A DNA stretch of 64,000 nucleotides from Nymphaea colorata (taxonomy: Eukaryota > Streptophyta > Magnoliopsida > Nymphaeales > Nymphaeaceae), in assembly GCF_008831285.2 (NCBI RefSeq), contig NC_045145.1, positions 3,512,723-3,576,722 of the forward strand, read 5' to 3'. Positions 1 to 11,614 of this stretch are shown here, piece after piece; the stretch's first letter is position 1, and each line of letters begins with the position of its first letter. Position numbers and translations under genes: made by a program. Under the pieces are notes generated by a model. That model saw only the letters and a program-made list of their open reading frames with translations. It did not search any database and was not told where the DNA came from.

Positions 1-346
1 AATTCAATTGAGCTGCAGAATTGTTTGCGCAGCGATTAGAAGCTTACTGCATTTATCGTTTCCTGTATAGAACTCACGAGCTAATTAATTGAGTGTGATG
101 GATCAGCATCTTTGCAGGGTTCAGAGAGTGGTGTTACTGGAATAGCAGAAAAAAAAACGAAGGAATTTAAAAGGTGGTGGTGGTGGTCGTGGTGGTGCCA
201 TGGGCATTGGCAGCAGAGGAGGTTTCAGGGGTGGAGGCATTGGTTATCATGCCAGGAGCGCTGCTGTTGCGCTTGATCACAGTTTGAGGACGACGATGTC
301 TGCCGTCTCAATGTCCAGCTTGATCATAATTGTCTTTCTGGTGTAG
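1..346 (+). pseudogene. Small Gly-rich secreted-protein gene, copy 1 (exon 2 only, frameshifted)
   Basis: This is the second exon of a member of the local small Gly-rich family; its first exon would lie left of the window. It is closely similar to copy 4 at 19142-19377, including the splice acceptor (GATCAG, exon from 107) and the stop at 344-346. An A-run after GCAG is nine bases here, against eight bases (two A, GT, four A) in copy 4. This +1 change moves translation out of the Gly-rich frame into a Trp-rich one that stops near 276, so the Gly/Arg segment and the hydrophobic tail are lost. Using the downstream acceptor (after TTTGCAG) meets a stop soon after the A-run. I infer a recently broken pseudogene; a sequencing error in the homopolymer is the main alternative. 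Confidence 0.55.
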
Positions 347-3050
347 GAAGGAACTTGGCATTCTGATAATCTTGTGATGTACCCATGGTTCCATGGAGAT
401 GAGATCGCCATCTGAATTTGCGACACTATGATATGGGCAATCCATTTATTAACATTGCAACAACGACCAATCAAGAAGCTCACGTAACAGGCTGGAGCAA
501 ATTAAAACATCAGTTTTATTACCTCAGGTGAGCATCAGATTTACAAAAATGTTAAAATTTCAAAGTTCAGAAAAATGGGTAGATCTTAAACACATTCCAC
601 ATTTTCCACTGCGTGCAGAAAAAAATAATTCCAGCAATCCTGCATGATAAACCTGTGAATTATGATACACTTCAGTTCAATCTGATAGAACACCCTTTTG
701 CGGATTTACTTTGATATACGAAGAACTTTAGTTGCTGAACCGGTGTCATGCTTCTGGATAGCAATTATACTGTCCATGTGCAAGACTGAATAACGTTCAT
801 AATCAATATGCTCCGCCAATCAAATTAACTTCACCTGTCGAGCAAGGTAAGGAAGCAGCAAAGCGAAGTCTTGCAACAGCAGAAATGGATCAGGAGAAAC
901 AAAAGGAAGATAGACAAGTATCCAGCGCTTGAAAACCCATCTGATATACGAACATATGTAGGACTTGTTCTGAGAAGGAAAGTACAATTGTAACCATTTG
1001 AAAAAAGTGCTAAGAAAACTACGGAAAATTGAAAGGGTCTCCCAGATCATGGTTTGATCTATTGTGATGAACGGTTGAAAGGAAAAAACTAACCTGCATT
1101 TTTATCATGTAGCATTAGTTTGACGGACCTTATGATTGAACTGAGTGAGTTTTGGTTAGCCAGAATCACCATTCACTCACTCCAACAGCCCAAGCCCAAG
1201 TAATTGTTTATTGTCAAGTCACACCACCTCCATAAACATCAACAAATTTTAACTCTTTGGTCACAGCTTACAAAGAATCCACAAGCTACCATCGCAGCAG
1301 TATATATGCAAGCCGGAAAGATGGAATTCTCAAGCAACAAGTGTTTGTGCATGCTACAACCATGGGCTAATGCAGCTCATAGACGAAGCACAAATCCCAC
1401 CAATAAAGCTAAATCATAATCACCAAAACAACCAGCAAATAAAGTTAGTGTCAGTAGCTCACCAATAAACGCATTTGCAAGTAGCTGCTCATAAATTAAC
1501 TGCAAATATACTAGCAAACTACCTAATATAGTCACCATCAATGTTCTCTGCAATGCAATCCAGAAGATATAATGTAGGTAACTTCTGTTCTTTACAATGC
1601 TAATCCAACATAACGTTATGATTGCGGCTAGCAGATGAAGCAGTTGACATAAGGGCAGCAACACTAGTCAAAAAACCTGTTAAAGATTGAAAAGGTCTCT
1701 CTCTGAGGCAAAGACCTTTGGACCTTTGGAGATCCTTCAACAACCAGCAAAGAGAGAGGAGGCCTTCAGGGAGCCTTGTCAAGTGCACAGAAGAAAGATT
1801 GGTGAAAAGCTCTTCTATTTGGTTTCCTTTTGCAAAGATACTATCAATCGCTCCACATGGACTGAACTGCATTCTCACCATAGCCAGACCCAGCGACCCA
1901 TATTATGCTGGGATTTGGCATTAATACTCCAGCTAAAAATGCTAAATCCCTATTTTCTAGCGTGTATAGTGTCTGAAAAGAACAATGACGTGCCTACTGG
2001 TGAAGTGGTGCCAATTAGAACCATCGGCATCACTGCTTCAACGTTAAATTGTGCAGTAGCTATTTGAGTAGTGTAGGAAGATATAAAAAATGCCTGATAA
2101 GGTAGCATAGGTTAAAAAGGAACAGGCATCAGCATTCAGTACTAATCCATTTGGATGGGAGTCCCTTCTATTAGCAAAATAAATGTAAAAATGAGCCCTG
2201 CACAACTCTTGTACCCAAAAGCTCATCAGCATATCGTGAACCTAGCTAAACACATGCAACGAACTTAAGGATAAAACAACAATCAACAACCGCAAGGAAG
2301 GACTCACTTAGGCTGCTTCCTTCCAACAGGAAAAACAAGAGGGCATTTCAGGCTTTCAGCCTAACCAAGTGTCCTGTCAAGCTGTTGCAAAGGAGGTCCC
2401 TACAAAGTAATGTGATGAAATAAGAAACTTACTGCAAAACAAGTCTAGAAGGGACAACAAGGCTGCAAATAAGATTGACAACATAAAACAAATAAACCCA
2501 AATGTGCTGAAATAACAGAAACAAAATGTATTGATAGGAAAAATGTACAGAAATAACACGAACAACTTGACTATCTGAGAGAATATATTCTAGACATATT
2601 ATGAAAATACCACATCAACCACATTTAATGTGGTGATTGATATCATGAAACTAAGTACCTAAACATTGAATTAGAGTAGTGAACATCTAAAAGAGACACC
2701 CAAGCATGTTCCGGAACTACAAAATATGCATTCGGAACTACAAAATATGGATTCGAAGTCACTAAGCATGACAACAACAAATAAAAATAATGATCACAAA
2801 ATTTGGAAAAGAAGACGCGCAAAACTAAGTCAGGTGATATAGGATTGCTGCTGATTCAATTCAAATCAACCTGAATCTACTGAATCTGGAACTGGTTTTG
2901 ATAATGCAGGATTCCACAAAAAGAACAGTCCTTTGGGTTCTCTCTTCAGAAATTTGAGCGCCTACATCAATGGTTATTTCATCAATAAAAAGAGAGGTAA
3001 CAACAAAAGCCCAAGAGAAATTACAAACAGGAAACCACATTGCTCTATGC
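347..3050. other. Block A sequence without an intact gene
   Basis: No intact coding region is seen. The minus strand has short open stretches that are also present in block B (about 820-1050, 1377-1664 and 1600-1881). They are interrupted and match no family I recognise. They may be further decayed exons downstream of the CDC20-like relic or simple non-coding DNA. A 23-bp tandem repeat (GGAACTACAAAATATG core) near 2710-2755 is single in block B. Confidence 0.4.
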
Positions 3051-4200
3051 GGCCACTGTGTTCTAGCAGAGTGGTTTGCTGCCGCTGCTCGATCCCATAT
3101 GTACAGTAGGACATTAATTCCTCCACTGGCTAATTGCCAGCCTGAGATCCACCAGTTCAGTCCACAAGCTTCTTGGTCATGAGCACTATATTTGCCAATT
3201 AAAGATGAAACTATCTCTTCTACCACTTGCAAGGGATACGAGATTTCAGTAAAGAACACAAGCTAGTTACGCCTCCTCTTCCCAAAACTCCTCGTTCATA
3301 AAAAGCGTGTCCTACTTTAAGCCAAGAATTATTCTTATCACCCAACCAATCAAAAGGAAAACTTCATTCCTAAAAAATATCCAGGGGAACCAGTTGTTTC
3401 AAAAGATAGAAGCAAAAAGGTCCCTGAATCCTTTACTTTTTTTGTGCTGTTTTCTTCTCAATGGAGAACTCAAAATAGCGTTGCTTACTAGCAGAACACC
3501 ACATTGAAAACCCGAAGACGGCGAGCCAAACCTGCTTAGCTACTGATGCATGCCACAAGGAACTGCTGAATTGTTGAGAATTGAGACCAATAGCAATATG
3601 CCTGCCATGAGGAGCCCAACTGATGCTTATAAATAGGCCATTCTGGACATCAACTCAGGTGCGGTCCCATCTGATGCATTCCAGATAAATATGGAATGCC
3701 CAAAAGCAATTGTTACAATGTTGCTGCTGCTCCAGTCGAGAAGATTTAGACAGAAATCATCCAGAAGGTCGGTGCATCTAGAGTTTCTGCAGACTGAGCA
3801 ACTAAAACGAGGTAGGCCATCACCACTCCAAAAGGGAAATAATGGAACGAAAAAATGGCCCAAAACTCAATTAACCAAGAATGAACTACGTTAACATATA
3901 TTGAAACAAAGGCTAACCGCCTCGAGAATGCGTCTGGGAGGCTTCATGGAGCTAAAACTGCTGTGGAGACCAACACCAGACTTCCTTCAAGACGGTCTTC
4001 ACTGATTCCGAAGATGTGCTTCTAAGAGAAAGGATCCTGGTCTGGTTCGTCAGACATAACTCCGTAAGACGCCTTTGATATGCTTCTTGGGATGTACAAC
4101 TAATGACCAATGGCTTCTGCCTCTTTGAATCCACCATTAAATACTGAGAAAGTAGAGGACCATGGCACCTCTGTTCGGAATGAACCCGCCAGAATTAACA
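3050..4200 (-). pseudogene. CDC20-like WD40 pseudogene, block A
   Basis: Reading the minus strand from 4200 down, three islands resemble plant CDC20, the WD40 activator of the anaphase-promoting complex. Island 1 (about 4180-3950) has FIPNRGAM followed in another frame by QEAYQRRL and NQTRILS, the N-terminal region before the propeller. Island 2 (about 3800-3640) has LLDDFCLNLLDWSS then IFIWNASDGT, which is the start of the first WD repeat. Island 3 (about 3190-3060) has HDQEACGLNW, QLASGG and LLYIWDRAAAA, the GLKW...LASGGNDN...IWD segment of a later blade. The islands lie in different frames with stops and single-base shifts between them, and the later repeats and C-terminal IR tail are not found. 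CDC20 is normally about 450 residues. It is decayed and shared with block B, so it predates the duplication. Confidence 0.7.
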
Positions 4201-4788
4201 CAGCAAATCTATTTAGACTTCTCAGTCGAGGTTGTTGCATTTTGGGAGAAAAGCAACATTGAGAAGGGAAAATAAAAGGACGAAGACGACAGAGGTTCCA
4301 GTTTTTCTCAATATTTCATGGAAATTGGGAAAACGAGACATAACCAAAGGAGAATCCCAGAATCCTGGTTGTACTGAAATTGATGTGAATATTACAAGAA
4401 ATGAGGAGAAGCTAGCGTTGAAATCTACGAAGAGAAACACCAGCACATTCAGGAAAACGGGAAACCTTGTGGAGAATTCCCCAAACAAACCGGAGAAATT
4501 CCTTCACTTCTGGACCAAACAACATTATCGGCCCATCAACAACATTATCGGCCCATCAACAAATATAACTCAAACAAAAGAAGGAAAAGAACCGAAATCA
4601 CCACGAACAGAGACAATCTGAAAGCACAAATTAGAACGGGCAGAAGTCAGGCAGATTATCGCACGTATTGCCTCCACGGCGGATTTCTGGGAGCCAGTCG
4701 CTGTTGAAGAATTGGGCGCTTAGATTCTCGGACGACGGCCATTCTCTTTTAAATTTAGGTATTTAAGATGACGACATTGGAGGGTTAA

Positions 4789-5209
4789 GGGCATGTTTGG
4801 TTGGAAGGAAAGGGAGGGAAAGGGAGGATTCAATCCATCCTGTGTTTGGTTGGCTAATTACAAAGGAGGGAAAGAGAGAAAGTCTGTTTGAATGGAAGGG
4901 GAGGGAAAGGAAAGAAAAGAAAAGGAAATGATTGTATAGTGTAAATTCAATCCCCTCCCAAAGAAAAGGGAGTAAGTACAAAAGTGTTGACTGCCCACAA
5001 TACCCTTCCACGTTTTTTTTCTCTCTGCCTCTCAACCTTTTGACTATTGAAGGTATTATTATAAATTGTATCGTTTTCTTTTCATTCCATTCACTTTTAT
5101 CCAAACAAGCTTTTATAATCACCTCTTTCCATTCCATTCCCTTCTCTTCTCTTTCTCTTCCCTTTCCATTCCTTTCCCTCCCTCCCTTTCCCTCCAACCA
5201 AACAGGACG
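4789..5209. mobile_element. PIF/Harbinger-like MITE, 421 bp, shared by both blocks
   Basis: The ends are imperfect inverted repeats: GGGCATGTTTGGTTGGAAGG on the left and CCTCCAACCAAACAGGACG on the right. The element is flanked by TAA at 4786-4788 and 5210-5212, the 3-bp target site usual for PIF/Harbinger and Tourist-like MITEs. The interior is purine-rich on the left half and pyrimidine-rich on the right, so the whole element can fold back on itself. A diverged copy sits at the matching place in block B (24320-24744), so this insertion is older than the duplication. Long open frames across it are by-products of the low-complexity sequence. Confidence 0.6.
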
Positions 5210-7080
5210 TAACTGTAATACGCCATCTGACGGATATTGCCACCGGCGGGCAACGGTATTTATAGTTTACGGTGTTTTTTAGTGGTATTAGGTATATTTT
5301 AATTGCTCCTTTTAATATGTCGATGGTTGTTAAAATATTTTTTAATATAAAATAAAATTTTTGAATAATAAAATGTATATCATTATTAAATAAAAATAAC
5401 AAAAAAATTAAAAAAATGTTAATCTGGCCGAATCGAGCCCATTGGAGGTAATTTAAGGGTGCTGTGTATCATTCAATATTCTTTCAAATTTTTTATATTT
5501 AAAAAAAAACAAAATATATTAATAGTATGGCAAAGAAATTTCAAAAATTTAATTTATTAAAATCTTTTTTTATAAAGCATAAAAGATTGAGACGAAATTG
5601 GTTGTTTTCATTTTCATACTTATTTCAAAAGATTTTGAATTCTCTTGTTTCCTTTTTTTCTTTTTTTTTTTTTACATCTTGATCCCTATCACAGTCCTTA
5701 TAATGTTAAAGTTATAAGCAAAGAGCTTTTCCTCTTCATCACTATGAGTCTATGTTAGTCTAATTCATCTTAGTAATGTTTTTTACTTTTAAACATAATC
5801 ATAAATAGAGTTTGAGAGAGGTTTTCTTCGATATAATACAACGAGCTTAAAAAAAAGAAAAATACAAAAAATAACTTTAAAAAAAAAACTAAAACTATCA
5901 GTACAAACATAAAAAAATAAGTATATTACAACAAAGTAAAAAAAAAGAATAAAAAAACTGATTGGCATTAAAAAAATGACAAAATTAAAAAAAAAATCAT
6001 GTGTTTTTCGTTTTTATTCTTTTTTAAAAAAATGTGTTTTTTATTTTAAACGAAATTTTTATTTATTACATTTTTTCATCTTTTTTTAAATGCAGTTTCA
6101 AAAAAAACCAAGTTTTTTGTGATTAAAAGCCTTTTAAGTATTCAAAATAGTAGATGCATGAAAAGACAAATTGAAAGCATGTTTCAAAAGAAATTGCCAC
6201 ACTTGCTACAACATTGATTGACTTGTCAATTGTCATTGACATTATATACTGGGACGCATAAAAATATGAAAAAATTAGTTTAATGAGTTTTTCATGCTCC
6301 TGTTGCTACTCTTTGGTTTCGCACCACACCTGGCTGGTGGTATGCTCGAGTAGCTTCGAGGGGACATAACATAATTGATTGGACTAATAGGTCAGTGCAA
6401 GTGATTAATATGGATGCTACTAGTTTGGATTGCAAACCTTAAGTAGCCCCAAAGGCCATATTATTATATTTGACTAGAGTAACAGGTTCGGTTGGATTAT
6501 TAGTTTATACTATAATTGTTCACCACTTAAGCCTCCAAGCAAACTCAAAACATGGTTACTTATAAGTAGAGTTCAAATTATTTGTTATCTTTTCAAAAAT
6601 CAAGTTTTGTCAAAATTGAGTTTTTTGAAACTCAGATTTGGTGTCGTCGTAGCAAAACAAAAAAACATTGATTTGAAGGCAAAAGCAACAGCGTTTCTGG
6701 AGTATCATTTATTATATAAAGATATAAAAAAAATAACTAGAAACTGGTTTCAAAACTAATTGATCATCGATAGAGGAAAGAAATTTGTGGGGAATCCAAA
6801 TTAGTGGACCAGTTTTAAAACCAAATTAAGTTTTAGTTAATGTATTGGTGTGCATTGGCTTGTGCCGACTGATACGGGCCAAGTTTTTTTTTTTTTTTGT
6901 CTAAACATCGGTCTTTAAATAAGTTGACTTTGACATGTCCAATTTCTATGCGTATTTTTTTTAATGTAAACGTCAGCCTTTAATTAAATTGGTTTTGACG
7001 TGTCCAATTTAATAAAAATGGAAAGCCATTAGGAATTTTAATTTAAGTATTAAACAGCGACGTCAACTGCACCCACTAGT
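5210..7080. other. AT-rich intergenic DNA of block A
   Basis: Very AT-rich, with many A and T runs and no coding region I can support. The stretch is shared with block B (about 24780-27265). Block B has about 250 bp around 24870-25230, including a short GC-rich patch, that are missing here. Confidence 0.5.
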
Positions 7081-7415
7081 TAAGGCTGGGCATCAGACAG
7101 ACTGGTACCCACTCGGGGTTGGGCTCCAACTAGAAAATTAGGTATTGCGTTGGTTTGATAAGTTGTTGGGCTGGCTCGGTTGGCTCGACTAGGCTTGAGT
7201 TGGTTCTGTGAGATATTTTTAATATTATTTGTATTGTTTATATATATAATTATATATATTTTATTATGATTAATTACATATATATTATTTTATATTTAAA
7301 AATATATTTTTTTAATTTTAATCGAACCCAACCCAAACTCGAGTTTCAAATATTGAGCCATACTTGAGCTGAAGTTTGGAGTGTTGAATTGGGCTCACCC
7401 CGATGCCCACCAGTA
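7079..7415. mobile_element. MITE-like element with TAAGGCTGGGCATC end
   Basis: The left end TTAAGGCTGGGCATC and the right end GATGCCCACCAG near 7400-7411 are inverted copies of each other around an AT-rich centre. The counterpart in block B is at about 27266-27612, so the insertion predates the A/B duplication. The same terminal sequence occurs at 50825-51074. I could not see a clean target duplication. The termini suggest a hAT-like MITE. Confidence 0.45.
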
Positions 7416-7856
7416 CAGTAACAGTGTAACAGTAAGCCTGTTCCTTTATAACATAAACGTTTCTTCCTAAGAATTTATTTTTCCTTGTTTGACATCAAAC
7501 AGTGATGGTATGGTGATTACGTCACAGCGTAGAAACCAGCGTCCTTTGGATCACGCGGTACACTTAATTGTAGAGCTTCGTTAATTTCATGTGAGCCGGC
7601 AAGAAATTTCCATCATACTTCTTAATATTCTCTGCTCGTTTCTTCGAATTGTCTTTGCCGATCATTTCTTTAGCTTTCTCTTGAATCTTTTGTTCACCAA
7701 ATGTTAAGATGGAAAATTGTCCACATAGTTTACATCAGAGATCTTGCCAAAAGTGATGACTCCTTTGATGGCAGTCTCGACCTCAATTTTCTTGACTTCT
7801 TCAACAAAATCTTGATCTAAATCAAAATTTCAAAAACATGTGATTATGAAAGAGTA

Positions 7857-8790
7857 AGCCTGGGCACTGGGCCGGGCCGTTGCCGGGTACCCAGGCTGAT
7901 CCGGGCTCGGGTTCCATTACGAACTAAATGGGTTTCAATCCAGCCCAGCCCGACAAATGTCGGGCTGGGCCCGGGTAGTAGCACTGACTACCCAGGGGCC
8001 CAATTGGCCCCATCACCCCCAACTTCAAGGACATCCACCAAAGCATCAACCCCAACTTCACCCCTTATGGTCTCGAGATTCATGTCACGGCAACGGGTGC
8101 GGAGAATAGGGGAGGAGGATCAGAGGGCGAGCTAGGAGTGGAGGTGAGCGTGGATCACCGGTTGCTGGGCGGCTATGTAGGAGGAGAGGGGTGAAGTCAG
8201 GGGCGATGCTGATCGCCGAATAGCTTCTTGCTAAAGGGGGTGGTCGATCAGGTGGATCACGCCCTGGGTTGTGACATTGGAGAAGACATGGTCAGAGAGG
8301 TTGACGTCGTGGATGAAGACCATAAAGCGGCCAAGGATGAAGTTGGCGGGGAGGCCAAGCGGGGAGGAGCAGGGCCATCTAGGCCGAGCGGGGAGGAGCA
8401 GGGCCATCTAGGCCGAGCGGGGAGAAGCAGGGCCATCTAGGCCTACTCCTCCCAAAACCTGGCAGGGTTCAACACCAAAGACGAGGCACTGCCAAGAACA
8501 ACAGCGTTAAGGCCTGCCCTAGAATGGACGATTTCTTCCTGGTGTAGATAACATGGTGGACAACGAAAAGCGGGAAGGCGACCAAGAGGAGGATGCCGAT
8601 GGTCCTCGTGATAAGCCGGGCCGGGCCGGGCCGGGCCATGGACTAAAGGATCATGGCCGGGTACCCGGGCCGGCCCAGCCCGTTTAAAGGTGGACCGGGT
8701 ACCGGGCTGCCCGTTAAGTGCTCCGATAGGAACTGGGCAGGTTTGTAGCGGGTCGGGCCGGCTCGGCCTGGACCGATACCTAGGCGTAGG
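7857..8790. mobile_element. GC-rich insert private to block A, with 29-bp minisatellite
   Basis: About 0.9 kb of GC-rich sequence interrupts a stretch that continues directly in block B near 28075-28110. Both ends carry GGGC/GCCC-rich strings (left end AAGCCTGGGCACTGGGCC, right end CCTGGACCGATACCTAGGC) like those of other TE-like elements in the window. The middle is unlike its surroundings in base composition. It holds three tandem copies of a 29-bp unit starting GCGGGGAGGAGC at 8359, 8388 and 8417. On the minus strand about 8225-8350 reads as an open stretch ending GVIHLIDHPL and a stop, faintly like the end of a fasciclin domain, so capture of a host gene fragment is possible. No target duplication was identified. 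Confidence 0.45.
8359..8445. repeat. 29-bp minisatellite, three copies
   Basis: The unit beginning GCGGGGAGGAGCAGGGCC starts at 8359, 8388 and 8417 with only one or two differences. It lies inside the GC-rich insert private to block A. Confidence 0.8.
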
Positions 8791-9730
8791 CGTGAGTGGT
8801 GAACGGGAAAAGTATTTCATTTTACCACCCAACGAAAAAACCGAACCACCGCTTTTTCTCTGCATTTAGTCTAGGAGGTCATTGCGAAGAAATCTCTAAA
8901 AAAAAGGTTTTTGAGAGTTCGACAAACGGTCAAGGATGCTTTGGCCGCTCTCTAAGGATACTTTACCACTCTATATTCTCCTCACAATGTCCTTGCGGCC
9001 CACCCCACTTTTTCTCTCTACTTTGAATGTGCCCAAAAAGGGAATTCCCTTTCTCAAATTTTCTTATAATTTTAAAATAGCGCTTCCTTTTGACATGTTT
9101 CTAATAAGTCCTCCATTTCAATAAAAACTATCCAAAAAAGTGCTTGAAGTAAACTGTCATTAATATGCTAACCATTCTCTAAGATGATAAGAACGTAATT
9201 GAGTGATAATGGGTAAACTTTTTGGTTTTTAAGGCTGGCCATTGGCCAGGCCAGCTCAGCACAAGGCTTAACAAAGTCGGCCTAAGGTTGGTCCGAACCC
9301 TTGCTCGACGGCCTAAACCCAGCTCACTTAGTTATTAAATTGAGTATGATTATCAGCTTTATGCCTATTCAATACTCGATTTGATGATTATTTGTGTTTG
9401 AAACACCTAATATTTTATATTTTAATGTCTAAAAAAATTTTAACGACGTGTCAAGGGTTAATATGGGTACCATCGGCGACACATGATGACTTTTTAACAG
9501 TATCAATGTCATTGACGATGCACTAAGAGTTTGTAAGTGAATCAATATATATATATATATAAAAGCATAAATATGCTCGGAAATTGAAATTTGAGAAAAG
9601 AAGAGTTACTCGGCGATTGCCTTTGCTGAGGAAGGAAACCGCCGAGAAAGTGAGGATACAGACGATGGAAGCAACTGTTCTCCTCCTATCAGTAAACAAA
9701 TTGAGTCGCTGGTCCGCGTCTACCTACTCA
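8791..9730. other. Intergenic DNA upstream of copy 2
   Basis: Shared in part with block B at 28110-28560, which carries deletions relative to this stretch. A short (AT)n run lies near 9546-9560. I see no supported coding region. Confidence 0.4.
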
Positions 9731-9737
9731 CTTTCGC

Positions 9738-9745
9738 TTTATATA
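9738..9745 (+). promoter_or_regulatory. TATA box of copy 2
   Basis: TTTATATA lies about 65 bp before the ATG at 9808. The surrounding sequence is conserved with the copy 5 promoter at 28564-28571. Confidence 0.5.
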
Positions 9746-9807
9746 CGGCGTGGTCTCTATGTGTTCTGAAGTTGCAGAACTAATTCTAACCATCTGATCT
9801 TCCCTCA

Positions 9808-10093
9808 ATGGCAATTCGATGGGTCTTCTTCTTTGGTGTTCCATCTCGATTCAACTCTGGCGTCCGAGTGCCCGGCCATCTCACCAGGTATTACATGTTC
9901 TGCAAACCTTCTGCAAATTTTTGTGTTCTCTTTCATCTTTTGTGTGACTTTCTGTACAGGGCAGGGACACCACCACTGGAATAGCGCAGGCAAAGCCAAA
10001 GGAAATTGAAAGAGGTGGAGGCAGAGGAAGAGCCGTGGATTCTTTCCCCTCACCAGAGCTTATGGCAATAGTTCCGCGGCTCAGTACCCTTTA
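9808..10093 (+). pseudogene. Small Gly-rich secreted-protein gene, copy 2 (chimeric, tail deleted)
   Basis: Exon 1 matches copy 5 (28634) and starts MAIR, but small deletions shift the frame so the signal-peptide core is disrupted. An alternative ATG at 9819 restores joining to the exon 2 frame but gives a poor signal peptide. The upstream acceptor used by copies 3 and 7 (CTCAG before TTTCTGTG) reads GTGAC here and is lost, leaving only the later acceptor (exon from about 9960). Exon 2 is close to copy 7: it reads GRDTTTGIAQAKPKEIERGG and then a Gly/Arg stretch. After the shared string GCGGCTCA, a deletion of roughly 150 bp joins it to the 3' flank, so it ends at a premature TAG without the hydrophobic tail. 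I infer a decayed gene formed by joining the block A end to a copy-7-like unit. Confidence 0.55.
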
Positions 10094-10940
10094 GTGGAAT
10101 TCATCAATTCTTTTGCTTCATGATCACATTTCTTTGATCATATATGTTGGTGATGTGATTGGGTTGAACATTGGAGATTGTGTGTTAAAGGTGGTAGGTA
10201 ACATTGATCACGTACGGCAATCCAATCTGTGTTAACATGATTAATTTTAAAAAGGAAAAAGTGTGTAAGGAAACGATTGAAAATAACGATTTTAATTTCT
10301 TTTAAATAGTTAAATTTTGACATGCATGGGGCACTCTTGAATCAGCCATGGAATGAAATCAATTTGGTAATCAAATTAGCTGGCCGAGTCAGCCAACTTT
10401 TGAGAGACCGAGTTATGTGCGCCACTCCATGTACACAATGAATGTATGTCGAGGATGGACCCTATTATTATTATGTATATGTAACGTTTCAATATTGACT
10501 TTAGTGAATGAAAATGCACATGCACATTTTTTAATTGAATGTTTTTATAAGGTAGACCTTGCTACATATATGTAAAATTCCAATAATGACCTTTGTACTA
10601 GAAAAGGTACATGTACATAATTACTTAAATGTCCTTGCATTGCATGGATGCAACATACGTTCTTAACGTGCATTCTTTCACACCACATGCATGCTTTCAC
10701 GCAAAGAAAGAAGATGGACAGGAAAAAGAAAAAAAAATGAGAGAGAGGTTCCCGCTAAAGGAAGGAAGGAAGGAGAACTAGGTTGCTAGTAAAGAAAGCT
10801 TGGCCTTGAAGCAGAAATGGCGTGAATGACAACAGAAGGAAAGGAATGTCGTTGTGGTTTTTTGTTCATGGACATTAAATGACAATGGCAATGGTTTCTG
10901 CAGGTTTTTTTTTTTTTTTTATAGTTGGACATTCAAGGAA
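10094..10940. other. 3' flank of copy 2 and intergenic DNA
   Basis: Positions 10085-10400 resemble the 3' flank of copy 3 (15485-15790), and the first part also resembles the flank of copy 7 in reverse (about 38860-38950). No coding region is supported. Confidence 0.45.
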
Positions 10941-10944
10941 ATCA

Positions 10945-11221
10945 CAGGAGCACTTCCTTAGGAAGTTAAGGCAAATGTAATGACAAAGCTGAAAAAGGAA
11001 GAAAATGTCGACGCAACAAGTATGGTGTCATATGAATCTTACAAACGAGACAATGAGTGCATTCCAATTCATGTGGTAGATTCTCAGGAGCACTTCCTTA
11101 GGAAGTTAAGGCAAATGTAATGACAAAGCTGAAAAAGGAAGAAAATGTCGACGCAACAAGTATGGTGTCATATGAATCTTACAAACGAGACAATGAGTGC
11201 ATTCCAATTCATGTGGTAGAT
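10945..11221. repeat. Perfect 140-bp tandem duplication
   Basis: The unit starting CAGGAGCACTTCCTTAGG at 10945 is repeated from 11085 without visible differences up to 11221. The identity suggests a recent event. No open frame runs through it. Confidence 0.9.
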
Positions 11222-11614
11222 AATGTTACGATGTAACGTGTTTGTGATAGTTTACATGAGAATGAGATAAGAAATTTGTGGCATAACAAATGCATGAGAC
11301 AAAGAATTCATGGGATAAGTTTATGTATCACAGCTTATGTCATTATTTCGTAGCCATTCTTCTAGTTATTAATCGACAGGAATGAGAGAAGACACATGTA
11401 CAAAGTAGGTGGTAAGTAAAAAAAGATGAAATAATGTGATCATGTAATGAAAGGAATGATTATGAAATAATGAGATAATGAGTATACCAAGAAGGCCAAG
11501 AATGGTAATGAGAGAAAGAGATAACAATGTTTATATAATGTGAGATAAAATTCATTATTGATCAACAGACTTTATAGTGAAATAATGTTGAATGTTATTT
11601 GATGGAATGTATTT

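Larger units (their letters stand above)
1..9945. repeat. Segmental duplication, block A
   Basis: Block A matches about 19040-28792 (block B) collinearly and in the same orientation, with high identity broken by insertions and deletions. The match runs off the left edge of the window. On the right it ends in the intron of copy 2, a few bases after the shared string CTTTCAT. Contents in order are the copy 1 exon, a CDC20-like pseudogene on the minus strand, an old MITE at 4789, AT-rich DNA, a GC-rich private insert (7857-8790) and the promoter and exon 1 of copy 2. Short tandem duplications private to A occur at about 4509-4562 (21-bp unit) and 2710-2755. Confidence 0.85.

Noticed and set aside
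4763..5402. Several overlapping frames of 100-144 codons on both strands
   Set aside because: They lie in the purine/pyrimidine-rich arms of a MITE.
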